Assembly (NCBI GenBank): GCA_963682055.1
Contig: OY821751.1
Coordinates: forward strand, 7,192,001 to 7,256,000
Source: Primula veris
Lineage: Eukaryota; Streptophyta; Magnoliopsida; Ericales; Primulaceae
Length of the DNA stretch: 64,000 bases
Direction of reading: 5' to 3'
Of this stretch, positions 21,934 to 32,887 are shown piece after piece. How positions within the stretch are numbered: position 1 is the first letter of the stretch; each line of letters opens with the position of its first letter. The notes under the pieces were generated by a model, which was given only the letters and a program-made list of their open reading frames with translations, ran no database searches and was not told where the DNA came from. A program made the translations under genes and the position numbers.

Positions 21934-22136
21934 GGAAGGTTGCGCATCTTCAATTCGTTTAAACCTCCCCGCCGTCCCGTTCGCTTCCCAAGAACCGACC
22001 GGTTTAGTTTCTGTCTTTAACAAAATTTATATTAATTATTCAAAATAATTGGAAAGGATAACGTAATAAGATTAAATAACAAACGGCATGGAAAAAATAT
22101 ATAAATAAAAATATTACACAAAAAAAAAACAAAATA

Positions 22137-22254
22137 GGGTGCAACACGAGGACTTCCCAGGGGGTCACCCATCCTAGTACTACTCTCGCCCAAGCACACT
22201 TAACTGCGGAGTTCTGATGGGATTCAGTGCATTAGTGCTGGTATGATCGCACCC
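22137..22254 (-). rRNA. 5S rRNA, copy 68
   Basis: Class S flank ('aaaatag' form). 22224 c>t (RNA +31), 22226 g>a (+29). Confidence 0.95.
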
Positions 22255-22478
22255 GGAAGGTGGTGCATCTTCAATTCGTTTAAACCTCCCCGCCGTCCCG
22301 TTCGCTTCCCAAGAACCGACCGGTTTAGTTTCTCTCTTTACAAAAATTTATATTAATTATTCAAAATAATTGGAAAGGATAACGTAATAAGATTAAATAA
22401 CAAACGGCATGGAAAAAATATATAAATAAAAATATTACACAAAAAACGAGAAGTTGATGCCAAAAAAAAAACAAAAGA

Positions 22479-22596
22479 GGGTGCAACACGAGGACTTCCC
22501 AGGGGGTCACCCATCCTAGTACTACTCTCGCCCAAGCACACTTAACTGCGGAGTTCTGATGGGATCCGGTGCATTAGTGCTGGTATGATCGCACCG
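22479..22596 (-). rRNA. 5S rRNA, copy 69
   Basis: Class Lc flank. 22596 c>g (RNA +1 G to C). Confidence 0.95.
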
Positions 22597-22820
22597 GGAA
22601 GGTTGTGCATCTTCAATTCGTTTAAACCTCCCCGCCGTCCCGTTCGCTTCCCAAGAACCAACCGGTTTAGTTTCTCTCTTTACAAAAATTTATATTAATT
22701 ATTCAAAATAATTGGAAAGGATAACGTAATAAGATTAAATAACAAACGGCATGGAAAAAATATATAAATAAAAATATTACACAAAAAACGAGAAGTTGAT
22801 GCGAAAAAAAAAACAAAAAA

Positions 22821-22938
22821 GGGTGCAACACGAGGACTTCCTAGGGGTTCACCCATCCTAGTACTACTCTCGCCCAAGCACACTTAACTGCGGAGTTCTG
22901 ATGGGATCCGGTGCATTAGTGCTGGTATGATCGCACCC
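22821..22938 (-). rRNA. 5S rRNA, copy 70
   Basis: Class Lg flank. 22842 c>t (RNA +97), 22848 g>t (+91), box C. Confidence 0.95.
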
Positions 22939-23142
22939 GGAAGGTTGCGCATCTTCAATTCGTTTAAACCTCCCCGCCGTCCCGTTCGCTTCCCAAGAAC
23001 CGACCGGTTTAGTTTCTGTCTTTAACAAAATTTATATTAATTATTCAAAATAATTGGAAAGGATAACGTAATAAGATTAAATAACAAACGGCATGGAAAA
23101 AATATATAAATAAAAATATTACACAAAAAAAAAAAAAAAAAA

Positions 23143-23260
23143 GGGTGCAACACGAGGACTTCCCAGGGGGTCACCCATCCTAGTACTACTATCGCCCAAG
23201 CACACTTAACTGCGGAGTTCTGATGGGATCCGGTGCATTAGTGCTGGTATGATCGCACCC
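23143..23260 (-). rRNA. 5S rRNA, copy 71
   Basis: Class S flank, uninterrupted A-tract. 23191 c>a (RNA +70, IE). Confidence 0.96.
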
Positions 23261-23484
23261 GGAAGGTGGTGCATCTTCAATTCGTTTAAACCTCCCCGCC
23301 GTCCCGTTCGCTTCCCAAGAACCGACCGGTTTAGTTTCTCTCTTTACAAAAATTTATATTAATTATTCAAAATAATTGGAAAGGATAACGTAATAAGATT
23401 AAATAACAAACGGCATGGAAAAAATATATAAATAAAAATATTACACAAAAAACGAGAAGTTGATGCCAAAAAAAAAACAAAAGA

Positions 23485-23602
23485 GGGTGCAACACGAGGA
23501 CTTCCCAGGGGGTCACCCATCCTAGTACTACTCTCGCCCAAGCACACTTAACTGCGGAGTTCTGATGGGATCCGGTGCATTAGTGCTGGTATGATCGCAC
23601 CG
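23485..23602 (-). rRNA. 5S rRNA, copy 72
   Basis: Class Lc flank. 23602 c>g (RNA +1 G to C). Confidence 0.95.
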
Positions 23603-23826
23603 GGAAGGTTGTGCATCTTCAATTCGTTTAAACCTCCCCGCCGTCCCGTTCGCTTCCCAAGAACCAACCGGTTTAGTTTCTCTCTTTACAAAAATTTATA
23701 TTAATTATTCAAAATAATTGGAAAGGATAACGTAATAAGATTAAATAACAAACGGCATGGAAAAAATATATAAATAAAAATATTACACAAAAAACGAGAA
23801 GTTGATGCGAAAAAAAAAACAAAAAA

Positions 23827-23944
23827 GGGTGCAACACGAGGACTTCCTAGGGGTTCACCCATCCTAGTACTACTCTCGCCCAAGCACACTTAACTGCGGA
23901 GTTCTGATGGGATCCGGTGCATTAGTGCTGGTATGATCGCACCC
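23827..23944 (-). rRNA. 5S rRNA, copy 73
   Basis: Class Lg flank. 23848 c>t (RNA +97), 23854 g>t (+91), box C. Confidence 0.95.
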
Positions 23945-24148
23945 GGAAGGTTGCGCATCTTCAATTCGTTTAAACCTCCCCGCCGTCCCGTTCGCTTCCC
24001 AAGAACCGACCGGTTTAGTTTCTGTCTTTAACAAAATTTATATTAATTATTCAAAATAATTGGAAAGGATAACGTAATAAGATTAAATAACAAACGGCAT
24101 GGAAAAAATATATAAATAAAAATATTACACAAAAAAAAAAAAAAAAAA

Positions 24149-24266
24149 GGGTGCAACACGAGGACTTCCCAGGGGGTCACCCATCCTAGTACTACTATCG
24201 CCCAAGCACACTTAACTGCGGAGTTCTGATGGGATCCGGTGCATTAGTGCTGGTATGATCGCACCC
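24149..24266 (-). rRNA. 5S rRNA, copy 74
   Basis: Class S flank, uninterrupted A-tract. 24197 c>a (RNA +70, IE). Confidence 0.96.
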
Positions 24267-24490
24267 GGAAGGTGGTGCATCTTCAATTCGTTTAAACCTC
24301 CCCGCCGTCCCGTTCGCTTCCCAAGAACCGACCGGTTTAGTTTCTCTCTTTACAAAAATTTATATTAATTATTCAAAATAATTGGAAAGGATAACGTAAT
24401 AAGATTAAATAACAAACGGCATGGAAAAAATATATAAATAAAAATATTACACAAAAAACGCGAAGTTGATGCCAAAAAAAAAACAAAAGA

Positions 24491-24608
24491 GGGTGCAACA
24501 CGAGGACTTCCCAGGGGGTCACCCATCCTAGTACTACTCTCGCCCAAGCACACTTAACTGCGGAGTTCTGATGGGATCCAGTGCATTAGTGCTGGTATGA
24601 TCGCACCC
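24491..24608 (-). rRNA. 5S rRNA, copy 75
   Basis: Class Lc flank. 24580 g>a (RNA +29, CpG). Confidence 0.96.
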
Positions 24609-24811
24609 GGAAGGTTGTGCATCTTCAATTCGTTTAAACCTCCCCGCCGTCCCGTTCGCTTTCAAAGAACCGACCGGTTTAGTTTCTCTCTTTACAAAAA
24701 TTTATATTAATTATTCAAAATAATTGGAAAGGATAACGTAATAAGATTAAATAACAAACGGCATGGAAAAAATATATAAATAAAAATATTACACAAAAAA
24801 AAAACAAAAAA

Positions 24812-24929
24812 AGGTGCAACACGAGGACTTCCCAGGGGGTCACCCATCCTAGTACTACTCTCGCCCAAGCACACTTAACTGCGGAGTTCTGATGGGATCC
24901 GGTGCATTAGTGCTGGTATAATCGCACCC
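24812..24929 (-). rRNA. 5S rRNA, copy 76
   Basis: Class S flank. 24812 g>a (RNA +118), 24920 g>a (+10), as in copy 59. Confidence 0.94.
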
Positions 24930-25132
24930 GGAATGTTGCGCATCTTCAATTCGTTTAAACCTCCCGCCGTCCCGTTCGCTTCCCAAGAACCGACCGGTTT
25001 AGTTTCTGTCTTTAACAAAATTTATATTAATTATTCAAAATAATTGGAAAGGATAACGTAATAAGATTAAATAACAAACGGCATGGAAAAAATATATAAA
25101 TAAAAATATTACACAAAAAAAAAAACAAAAGA

Positions 25133-25250
25133 GGGTGCAACACGAGGACTTCCCAGGGGGTCACCCATCCTAGTACTACTCTCGCCCAAGCACACTTAAC
25201 TGCGGAGTTCTGATGGGATCCGATGCATTAGTGCTGGTATGATCGCACCC
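25133..25250 (-). rRNA. 5S rRNA, copy 77
   Basis: Class S length but with the 'aaaaga' end typical of Lc. 25223 g>a (RNA +28). Confidence 0.96.
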
Positions 25251-25452
25251 GGAAGGTGGTGCATCTTCAATTCGTTTAAACCTCCCCGCCGTCCCGTTCG
25301 CTTTCCAAGAACCGACCGGTTTAGTTTCTCTCTTTACAAAAATTTATATTAATTATTCAAAATAATTGGAAAGGATAACGTAATAAGATTAAATAACAAA
25401 CGGCATGGAAAAAATATATAAATAAAAATATTACACAAAAAAAAACAAAAAA

Positions 25453-25570
25453 GGGTGCAACACGAGGACTTCCCAGGGGGTCACCCATCCTAGTACTACT
25501 CTCGCACAAGCACACTTAACTGCGGAGTTCTGATGGGATCCGGTGCATTAGTACTGGTATGATCGCACCC
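25453..25570 (-). rRNA. 5S rRNA, copy 78
   Basis: Class S flank. 25506 c>a (RNA +65), 25553 g>a (+18). Confidence 0.95.
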
Positions 25571-25794
25571 GGATGGTTGCGCATCTTCAATTCGTTTAAA
25601 CCTCCCCGCCGTCCCGTTCGCTTCCCAAGAACCGACCGGTTTAGTTTCTCTCTTTACAAAAATTTATATTAATTATTCAAAATAATTGGAACGGATAACG
25701 TAATAAGATTAAATAACAAACGGCATGGAAAAAATATATAAATAAAAATATTACACAAAAAACGCGAAGTTGATGCCAAAAAAAAAACAAAAGA

Positions 25795-25912
25795 GGGTGC
25801 AACACGAGGACTTCCCAGGGGGTCACCCATCCTAGTACTACTCTCGCCCAAGCACACTTAACTGCGGAGTTCTGATGGGATCCGGTGCATTAGTGCTGGT
25901 ATGATCGCACCC
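25795..25912 (-). rRNA. 5S rRNA, copy 79
   Basis: Class Lc flank; no difference from consensus. Confidence 0.97.
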
Positions 25913-26116
25913 GAAAGTTTGTGCATCTTCAATTCGTTTAAACCTCCCCGCCGTCCCGTTCGCTTCCCAAGAACCGACCGGTTTAGTTTCTCTCTTTACA
26001 AAAATTTATATTAATTATTCAAAATAATTGGAAAGGATAACGTAATAAGATTAAATAACAAACGGCATGGAAAAAATATATAAATAAAAATATTACACAA
26101 AAAAAAAAACAAAAAA

Positions 26117-26234
26117 GGGTGCAACACGAGGACTTCCCAGGGGGTCACCCATCCTAGTACTACTCTCGCCCAAGCACACTTAACTGCGGAGTTCTGATGG
26201 GATCCGGTGCATTAGTGCTGGTATGATCGCACCC
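26117..26234 (-). rRNA. 5S rRNA, copy 80
   Basis: Class S flank; no difference from consensus. Confidence 0.97.
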
Positions 26235-26457
26235 GGAAGGTGGTGCATCTTCAATTCGTTTAAACCTCCCCGCCGTCCCGTTCGCTTCCCAAGAACCGAC
26301 CGGTTTAGTTTCTCTCTTTACAAAAATTTATATTAATTATTCAAAATAATTGGAAAGGATAACGTAATAAGATTAAATAACAAACGGCATGGAAAAATAT
26401 ATAAATAAAAATATTACACAAAAAACGCGAAGTTGATGCCAAAAAAAAAACAAAAAA

Positions 26458-26575
26458 GGGTGCAACACAAGGACTTCCAAGGGGGTCACCCATCCTAGTA
26501 CTACTCTCGCCCAAGCACACTTAACTGCGGAGTTCTGATGGGATCCGGTGCATTAGTGCTGGTATGATCGCACCC
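26458..26575 (-). rRNA. 5S rRNA, copy 81
   Basis: Class L flank, hybrid: 'gatgcc' of Lc with the 'aaaaaa' end of Lg. 26469 g>a (RNA +107, CpG), 26479 c>a (+97). Confidence 0.95.
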
Positions 26576-26777
26576 GGAAGGTTGTGCATCTTCAATTCGT
26601 TTAAACCTCCCCGCCGTCCCGTTCGCTTCCCAAGAACCGACCGGTTTAGTTTCTCTCTTTACAAAAATTTATATTAATTATTCAAAATAATTGTAAAGGA
26701 TAACGTAATAAGATTAAATAACAAACGGCATGGAAAAAATATATAAATAAAAATATTACACAAAAAAAAACAAAAAA

Positions 26778-26895
26778 GGGTGCAACACGAGGACTTCCCA
26801 GGGGGTAACCCATCCTAGTACTACTCTCGCCCAAGCACAATTAACTGCGGAGTTCTGATGGGATCCATTGCATTAGTGCTGGTATGATCGCACCC
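26778..26895 (-). rRNA. 5S rRNA, copy 82
   Basis: Class S flank. 26807 c>a (RNA +89, box C), 26840 c>a (+56, box A), 26867 g>a and 26868 g>t (+29, +28). Shared with copy 88. Confidence 0.93.
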
Positions 26896-27099
26896 GGAAG
26901 GTTGCGCATCTTCAATTCGTTTAAACCTCCCCGCCGTCCCGTTCGCTTCCCAAGAACCGACCGGTTTAGTTTCTGTCTTTAACAAAATTTATATTAATTA
27001 TTCAAAATAATTGGAAAGGATAACGTAATAAGATTAAATAACAAACGGCATGGAAAAAATATATAAATAAAAATATTACACAAAAAAAAAAACAAAAGA

Positions 27100-27217
27100 G
27101 GGTGCAACACGAGGACTTCCCAGGGGGTCACCCATCCTAGTACTACTCTCGCCCAAGCACACTTAACTGCGGAGTTCTGATGGGATCCGATGCATTAGTG
27201 CTGGTATGATCGCACCC
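27100..27217 (-). rRNA. 5S rRNA, copy 83
   Basis: Same flank form as copy 77. 27190 g>a (RNA +28). Confidence 0.96.
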
Positions 27218-27419
27218 GGAAGGTGGTGCATCTTCAATTCGTTTAAACCTCCCCGCCGTCCCGTTCGCTTTCCAAGAACCGACCGGTTTAGTTTCTCTCT
27301 TTACAAAAATTTATATTAATTATTCAAAATAATTGGAAAGGATAACGTAATAAGATTAAATAACAAACGGCATGGAAAAAATATATAAATAAAAATATTA
27401 CACAAAAAAAAACAAAAAA

Positions 27420-27537
27420 GGGTGCAACACGAGGACTTCCCAGGGGGTCACCCATCCTAGTACTACTCTCGCACAAGCACACTTAACTGCGGAGTTCTGA
27501 TGGGATCCGGTGCATTAGTACTGGTATGATCGCACCC
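27420..27537 (-). rRNA. 5S rRNA, copy 84
   Basis: Class S flank. 27473 c>a (RNA +65), 27520 g>a (+18). Confidence 0.95.
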
Positions 27538-27761
27538 GGATGGTTGCGCATCTTCAATTCGTTTAAACCTCCCCGCCGTCCCGTTCGCTTCCCAAGAACC
27601 GACCGGTTTAGTTTCTCTCTTTACAAAAATTTATATTAATTATTCAAAATAATTGGAACGGATAACGTAATAAGATTAAATAACAAACGGCATGGAAAAA
27701 ATATATAAATAAAAATATTACACAAAAAACGCGAAGTTGATGCCAAAAAAAAAACAAAAGA

Positions 27762-27879
27762 GGGTGCAACACGAGGACTTCCCAGGGGGTCACCCATCCT
27801 AGTACTACTCTCGCCCAAGCACACTTAACTGCGGAGTTCTGATGGGATCCGGTGCATTAGTGCTGGTATGATCGCACCC
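27762..27879 (-). rRNA. 5S rRNA, copy 85
   Basis: Class Lc flank; no difference from consensus. Confidence 0.97.
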
Positions 27880-28083
27880 GAAAGTTTGTGCATCTTCAAT
27901 TCGTTTAAACCTCCCCGCCGTCCCGTTCGCTTCCCAAGAACCGACCGGTTTAGTTTCTCTCTTTACAAAAATTTATATTAATTATTCAAAATAATTGGAA
28001 AGGATAACGTAATAAGATTAAATAACAAACGGCATGGAAAAAATATATAAATAAAAATATTACACAAAAAAAAAAACAAAAAA

Positions 28084-28201
28084 GGGTGCAACACGAGGAC
28101 TTCCCAGGGGGTCACCCATCCTAGTACTACTCTCGCCCAAGCACACTTAACTGCGGAGTTCTGATGGGATCCGGTGCATTAGTGCTGGTATGATCGCACC
28201 C
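28084..28201 (-). rRNA. 5S rRNA, copy 86
   Basis: Class S flank; no difference from consensus. Confidence 0.97.
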
Positions 28202-28424
28202 GGAAGGTGGTGCATCTTCAATTCGTTTAAACCTCCCCGCCGTCCCGTTCGCTTCCCAAGAACCGACCGGTTTAGTTTCTCTCTTTACAAAAATTTATAT
28301 TAATTATTCAAAATAATTGGAAAGGATAACGTAATAAGATTAAATAACAAACGGCATGGAAAAATATATAAATAAAAATATTACACAAAAAACGCGAAGT
28401 TGATGCCAAAAAAAAAACAAAAAA

Positions 28425-28542
28425 GGGTGCAACACAAGGACTTCCAAGGGGGTCACCCATCCTAGTACTACTCTCGCCCAAGCACACTTAACTGCGGAGT
28501 TCTGATGGGATCCGGTGCATTAGTGCTGGTATGATCGCACCC
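28425..28542 (-). rRNA. 5S rRNA, copy 87
   Basis: Hybrid L flank as in copy 81. 28436 g>a (RNA +107, CpG), 28446 c>a (+97). Confidence 0.95.
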
Positions 28543-28744
28543 GGAAGGTTGTGCATCTTCAATTCGTTTAAACCTCCCCGCCGTCCCGTTCGCTTCCCAA
28601 GAACCGACCGGTTTAGTTTCTCTCTTTACAAAAATTTATATTAATTATTCAAAATAATTGTAAAGGATAACGTAATAAGATTAAATAACAAACGGCATGG
28701 AAAAAATATATAAATAAAAATATTACACAAAAAAAAACAAAAAA

Positions 28745-28862
28745 GGGTGCAACACGAGGACTTCCCAGGGGGTAACCCATCCTAGTACTACTCTCGCCCA
28801 AGCACAATTAACTGCGGAGTTCTGATGGGATCCATTGCATTAGTGCTGGTATGATCGCACCC
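28745..28862 (-). rRNA. 5S rRNA, copy 88
   Basis: Class S flank. 28774 c>a (RNA +89, box C), 28807 c>a (+56, box A), 28834 g>a, 28835 g>t (+29, +28). Confidence 0.93.
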
Positions 28863-29065
28863 GGAAGGTTGCGCATCTTCAATTCGTTTAAACCTCCCCG
28901 CCGTCCCGTTCGCTTCCCAAGAACCGACCGGTTTAGTTTCTGTCTTTAACAAAATTTATATTAATTATTCAAAATAATTGGAAAGGATAACGTAATAAGA
29001 TTAAATAACAAACGGCATGGAAAAAATATATAAATAAAAATATTACACAAAAAAAAAACAAAATA

Positions 29066-29183
29066 GGGTGCAACACGAGGACTTCCCAGGGGGTCACCCA
29101 TCCTAGTACTACTCTCGCCCAAACACACTTAACTGCGGAGTTCTGATGGGATCCAGTGCATTAGTGCTGGTATGATCGCACCC
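29066..29183 (-). rRNA. 5S rRNA, copy 89
   Basis: Class S flank ('aaaatag'). 29123 g>a (RNA +61, box A), 29155 g>a (+29, CpG). Confidence 0.95.
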
Positions 29184-29407
29184 GGAAGGTGGTGCATCTT
29201 CAATTCGTTTAAACCTCCCCGCCGTCCCGTTCGCTTCCCAAGAACCGACCGGTTTAGTTTCTCTCTTTACAAAAATTTATATTAATTATTCAAAATAATT
29301 GGAAAGGATAACGTAATAAGATTAAATAACAAACGGCATGGAAAAAATATATAAATAAAAATATTACACAAAAAACGCGAAGTTGATGCCAAAAAAAAAA
29401 CAAAAGA

Positions 29408-29525
29408 GGGTGCAACACGAGGACTTCCCAGGGGGTCACCCATCCTAGTACTACTCTCGCCCAAGCACACTTAACTGCGGAGTTCTGATGGGATCCGGTG
29501 CATTAGTGCTGGTATGATCGCCCCC
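29408..29525 (-). rRNA. 5S rRNA, copy 90
   Basis: Class Lc flank. 29522 a>c (RNA +4, helix I mismatch). Confidence 0.95.
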
Positions 29526-29728
29526 GGAAGGTTGTGCATCTTCAATTCATTTAAACCTCCCCGCCGTCCCGTTCGCTTTCCAAGAACCGACCGGTTTAGT
29601 TTCTCTCTTTACAAAAATTTATATTAATTATTCAAAATAATTGGAAAGGATAACGTAATAAGATTAAATAACAAACGGCATGGAAAAAATATATAAATAA
29701 AAATATTACACAAAAAAAAAACAAAAAA

Positions 29729-29846
29729 AGGTGCAACACGAGGACTTCCAAGGGGGTCACCCATCCTAGTACTACTCTCGCCCAAGCACACTTAACTGCG
29801 GAGTTCTGATGGGATCCGGTGCATTAGTGCTGGTATGATCGCACCC
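29729..29846 (-). rRNA. 5S rRNA, copy 91
   Basis: Class S flank. 29729 g>a (RNA +118), 29750 c>a (+97). Confidence 0.94.
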
Positions 29847-30049
29847 GGAAGGTTGCGCATCTTCAATTCGTTTAAACCTCCCCGCCGTCCCGTTCGATTC
29901 CCAAGAACCGACCGGTTTAGTTTCTGTCTTTAACAAAATTTATATTAATTATTCAAAATAATTGGAAAGGATAACGTAATAACATTAAATAACAAACGGC
30001 ATGGAAAAAATATATAAATAAAAATATTACACAAAAAAAAAAAAAAAAT

Positions 30050-30167
30050 ATGGGCAACACGAGGACTTCCCAGGGGGTCACCCATTCTAGTACTACTCTC
30101 GCCCAAGCACACTTAACTGCGGAGTTCTGATGGGATCCGGTGCATTAGTGCTGGTATGATCGCACCC
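30050..30167 (-). rRNA. 5S rRNA, copy 92, degenerate 3' end
   Basis: Class S flank with uninterrupted A-tract. The first six plus-strand bases read 'atgggc' instead of 'gggtgc', changing RNA +118, +117 and +115, so three helix I pairs are weakened or lost. Also 30086 c>t (RNA +82, box C). Possibly a pseudogene. Confidence 0.85.
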
Positions 30168-30391
30168 GGAAGGTGGTGCATCTTCAATTCGTTTAAACCT
30201 CCCCGCCGTCCCGTTCGCTTTCCAAGAACCGACCGGTTTAGTTTCTCTCTTTACAAAAATTTATATTAATTATTCAAAATAATTGGAAAGGATAACGTAA
30301 TAAGATTAAATAACAAACGGCATGGAAAAAATATATAAATAAAAATATTACACAAAAAACGAGAAGTTGATGCCAAAAAAAAAACAAAAGA

Positions 30392-30509
30392 GGGTGCAAC
30401 ACGAGGACTTCCCAGGGGGTCACCCATCCTAGTAATACTCTCGCCCAAGCACACTTAACTGCGGAGTTCTGATGGGATCCGGTGCATTAGTGCTGGTATG
30501 ATCGCAGCC
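30392..30509 (-). rRNA. 5S rRNA, copy 93
   Basis: Class Lc flank. 30435 c>a (RNA +75), 30507 c>g (+3, C-C mismatch in helix I). Confidence 0.94.
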
Positions 30510-30713
30510 GGAAGGTTGTGCATCTTCAATTCGTTTAAACCTCCCCGCCGTCCCGTTCGCTTCCCAAGAACCGACCGGTTTAGTTTCTCTCTTTACAAAA
30601 ATTTATATTAATTATTCAAAATAATTGGAAAGGATAACGTAATAAGATTAAATAACAAACGGCATGGAAAAAATATATAAATAAAAATATTACACAAAAA
30701 AAAAAAAAAAAAA

Positions 30714-30831
30714 GGGTGCAACACGAGGACTTCCCAGGGGGTCACCCATCCTAGTACTACTATCGCCCAAGCACACTTAACTGCGGAGTTCTGATGGGAT
30801 CCGGTGCATTAGTGCTGGTATGATCGCACCC
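30714..30831 (-). rRNA. 5S rRNA, copy 94
   Basis: Class S flank, uninterrupted A-tract. 30762 c>a (RNA +70, IE). Confidence 0.96.
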
Positions 30832-31055
30832 GGAAGGTGGTGCATCTTCAATTCGTTTAAACCTCCCCGCTGTCCCGTTCGCTTCCCAAGAACCGACCGG
30901 TTTAGTTTCTCTCTTTACAAAAATTTATATTAATTATTCAAAATAATTGGAAAGGATAACGTAATAAGATTAAATAACAAACGGCATGGAAAAAATATAT
31001 AAATAAAAATATTACACAAAAAACGCGAAGTTGATGCCAAAAAAAAAACAAAAGA

Positions 31056-31173
31056 GGGTGCAACACGAGGACTTCCCAGGGGGTCACCCATCCTAGTACT
31101 ACTCTCGCCCAAGCACACTTAACTGCGGAGTTCTGATGGGATCCGGTGCATTAGTGCTGGTATGATCGCACCC
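31056..31173 (-). rRNA. 5S rRNA, copy 95
   Basis: Class Lc flank; no difference from consensus. Confidence 0.97.
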
Positions 31174-31376
31174 GGAAGGTTGTGCATCTTCAATTCATTT
31201 AAACCTCCCCGCCGTCCCGTTCGCTTCCCAAGAACCGACCGGTTTAGTTTCTCTCTTTACAAAAATTTATATTAATTATTCAAAATAATTGGAAAGGATA
31301 ACGTAATAAGATTAAATAACAAACGGCATGGAAAAAATATATAAATAAAAATATTACACAAAAAAAAAACAAAAAA

Positions 31377-31494
31377 GGGTGCAACACGAGGACTTCCCAG
31401 GGGGTCACCCATCATAGTACTACTCTCGCCCAAGCACACTTAACTGCGGAGTTCTGATGGGATCCGGTGCATTAGTGCTGGTATGATCGCACCC
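31377..31494 (-). rRNA. 5S rRNA, copy 96
   Basis: Class S flank. 31414 c>a (RNA +81, box C). Confidence 0.96.
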
Positions 31495-31718
31495 GGAAGG
31501 TGGTGCATCTTCAATTCGTTTAAACCTCCCCGCCGTCCCGTTCGCTTCCCAAGAACCGACCGGTTTAGTTTCTCTCTTTACAAAAATTTATATTAATTAT
31601 TCAAAATAATTGGAAAGGATAACGTAATAAGATTAAATAACAAACGGCATGGAAAAAATATATAAATAAAAATATTACACAAAAAACGCGAAGTTGATGA
31701 TAAAAAAAAAACAAAAGA

Positions 31719-31836
31719 GGGTGCAACACGAGGACTTCCAAGGGGGTCACCCATCCTAGTACTACTCTCGCCCAAGCACACTTAACTGCGGAGTTCTGAT
31801 GGGATCCGGTGCATTAGTGCTGGTATGATCGCACCC
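31719..31836 (-). rRNA. 5S rRNA, copy 97
   Basis: Class L flank with 'gatgat' in place of 'gatgcc'. 31740 c>a (RNA +97). Confidence 0.96.
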
Positions 31837-32038
31837 GGAAGGTTGTGCATATTCAATTCGTTTAAACCTCCCCGCCGTCCCGTTCGCTTCCCAAGAACCG
31901 ACCGGTTTAGTTTCTCTCTTTACAAAAATTTATATTAATTATTCAAAATAATTGGAAAGGATAACGTAATAAGATTAAATAACAAACGGCATGGAAAAAA
32001 TATATAAATAAAAATATTACACAAAAAAAAACAAAAAA

Positions 32039-32156
32039 GGGTGCAACACGAGGACTTCCCAGGGGGTCACCCATCCTAGTACTACTCTCGCCCAAGCACA
32101 CTTAACTGCGGAGTTCTGATGGGATCCGTTGCATTAGTGCTGGTATGATCGCACCC
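32039..32156 (-). rRNA. 5S rRNA, copy 98
   Basis: Class S flank. 32129 g>t (RNA +28). Confidence 0.96.
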
Positions 32157-32358
32157 GGAAGGTTGTGCATCTTCAATTCGTTTAAACCTCCCCGCCGTCC
32201 CGTTCGCTTCCCAAGAACCGCCCGGTTTAGTTTCTCTCTTTACAAAAATTTATATTAATTATTCAAAATAATTGGAAAGGATAACGTAATAAGATTAAAT
32301 AACAAACGGCATGGAAAAAATATATAAATAAAAATATTACACAAAAAAAAACAAAAAA

Positions 32359-32476
32359 GGGTGCAACACGAGGACTTCCCAGGGGGTCACCCATCCTAGT
32401 ACTACTCTCGCCCAAGCACACTTAACTGCGGAGTTCTGATGGGATCCGGTGCATTAGTGCTGGTATGATCGCACCC
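32359..32476 (-). rRNA. 5S rRNA, copy 99
   Basis: Class S flank; no difference from consensus. Only 91 bp separate its start from copy 100, but TTTAAA, GC and -1 C are intact. Confidence 0.97.
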
Positions 32477-32567
32477 GGAAGGTGGTGCATCTTCAATTCG
32501 TTTAAACCTCCCCGCCGTCCCGTTCGCTTCCCAAGAACCGACCGGTTTAGTTTCTCTCTTTAAAAAA
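32477..32567 (-). other. Truncated 91-bp spacer (111-bp internal deletion)
   Basis: The spacer between copies 99 and 100 keeps the promoter-proximal part to 'tttctctcttta' and then joins directly to 'aaaaaaggg'. Compared with the 202-bp neighbours, the AT-rich core and most of the terminator tract are missing. The remaining T-run on the minus strand after copy 100 is still seven T long, enough for Pol III termination. This is the only unit of about 209 bp in the window. Confidence 0.95.
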
Positions 32568-32685
32568 GGGTGCAACACGAGGACTTCCCAGGGGGTCACC
32601 CATCCTAGTACTACTCTCGCCCAAGCACACTTAACTGCGGAGTTCTGATGGGATCCGTTGCATTAGTGCTGGTATGATCGCACCC
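32568..32685 (-). rRNA. 5S rRNA, copy 100
   Basis: Followed by the truncated spacer. 32658 g>t (RNA +28), as in copy 98, of which it looks like a duplicate. Confidence 0.95.
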
Positions 32686-32887
32686 GGAAGGTTGTGCATC
32701 TTCAATTCGTTTAAACCTCCCCGCCGTCCCGTTCGCTTCCCAAGAACCGACCGGTTTAGTTTCTCTCTTTACAAAAATTTATATTAATTATTCAAAATAA
32801 TTGGAAAGGATAACGTAATAAGATTAAATAACAAACGGCATGGAAAAAATATATAAATAAAAATATTACACAAAAAAAAACAAAAAA

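Larger units (their letters stand above)
16532..23260. repeat. 4621-bp offset duplication (copies 51-57 and 65-71)
   Basis: 16532-18639 and 21153-23260 match unit for unit in class order and private changes (c>t at RNA +81, 'ttccaagg', 'ccgttgc', 'attcagtgc', 'caccggg', 'tcctaggggttc', 'ctatcgcc'). Confidence 0.9.
22479..24266. repeat. 1006-bp tandem duplication (copies 69-71 and 72-74)
   Basis: 22479-23260 and 23485-24266 repeat the Lc-Lg-S trio with +1 C, the double box C change and IE change. With copies 55-57 this trio occurs three times. Confidence 0.92.
18864..25912. repeat. Dispersed duplication (copies 58-63 and 75-79)
   Basis: 18864-19623 matches 24491-25250 (offset 5627) and 20169-20628 matches 25453-25912 (offset 5284). 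The unit of copy 61 is missing from the second block, and copy 77 has a mixed flank at that point. Confidence 0.85.
25133..28862. repeat. 1967-bp tandem duplication (copies 77-82 and 83-88)
   Basis: 25133-26895 and 27100-28862 match in every private change I listed, including the hybrid L flank of copies 81 and 87 and the four changes of copies 82 and 88. Confidence 0.93.

Noticed and set aside
32402..32599. 65-codon minus-strand open frame
   Set aside because: Created by the spacer deletion that joins two units; it covers two 5S genes and a promoter.
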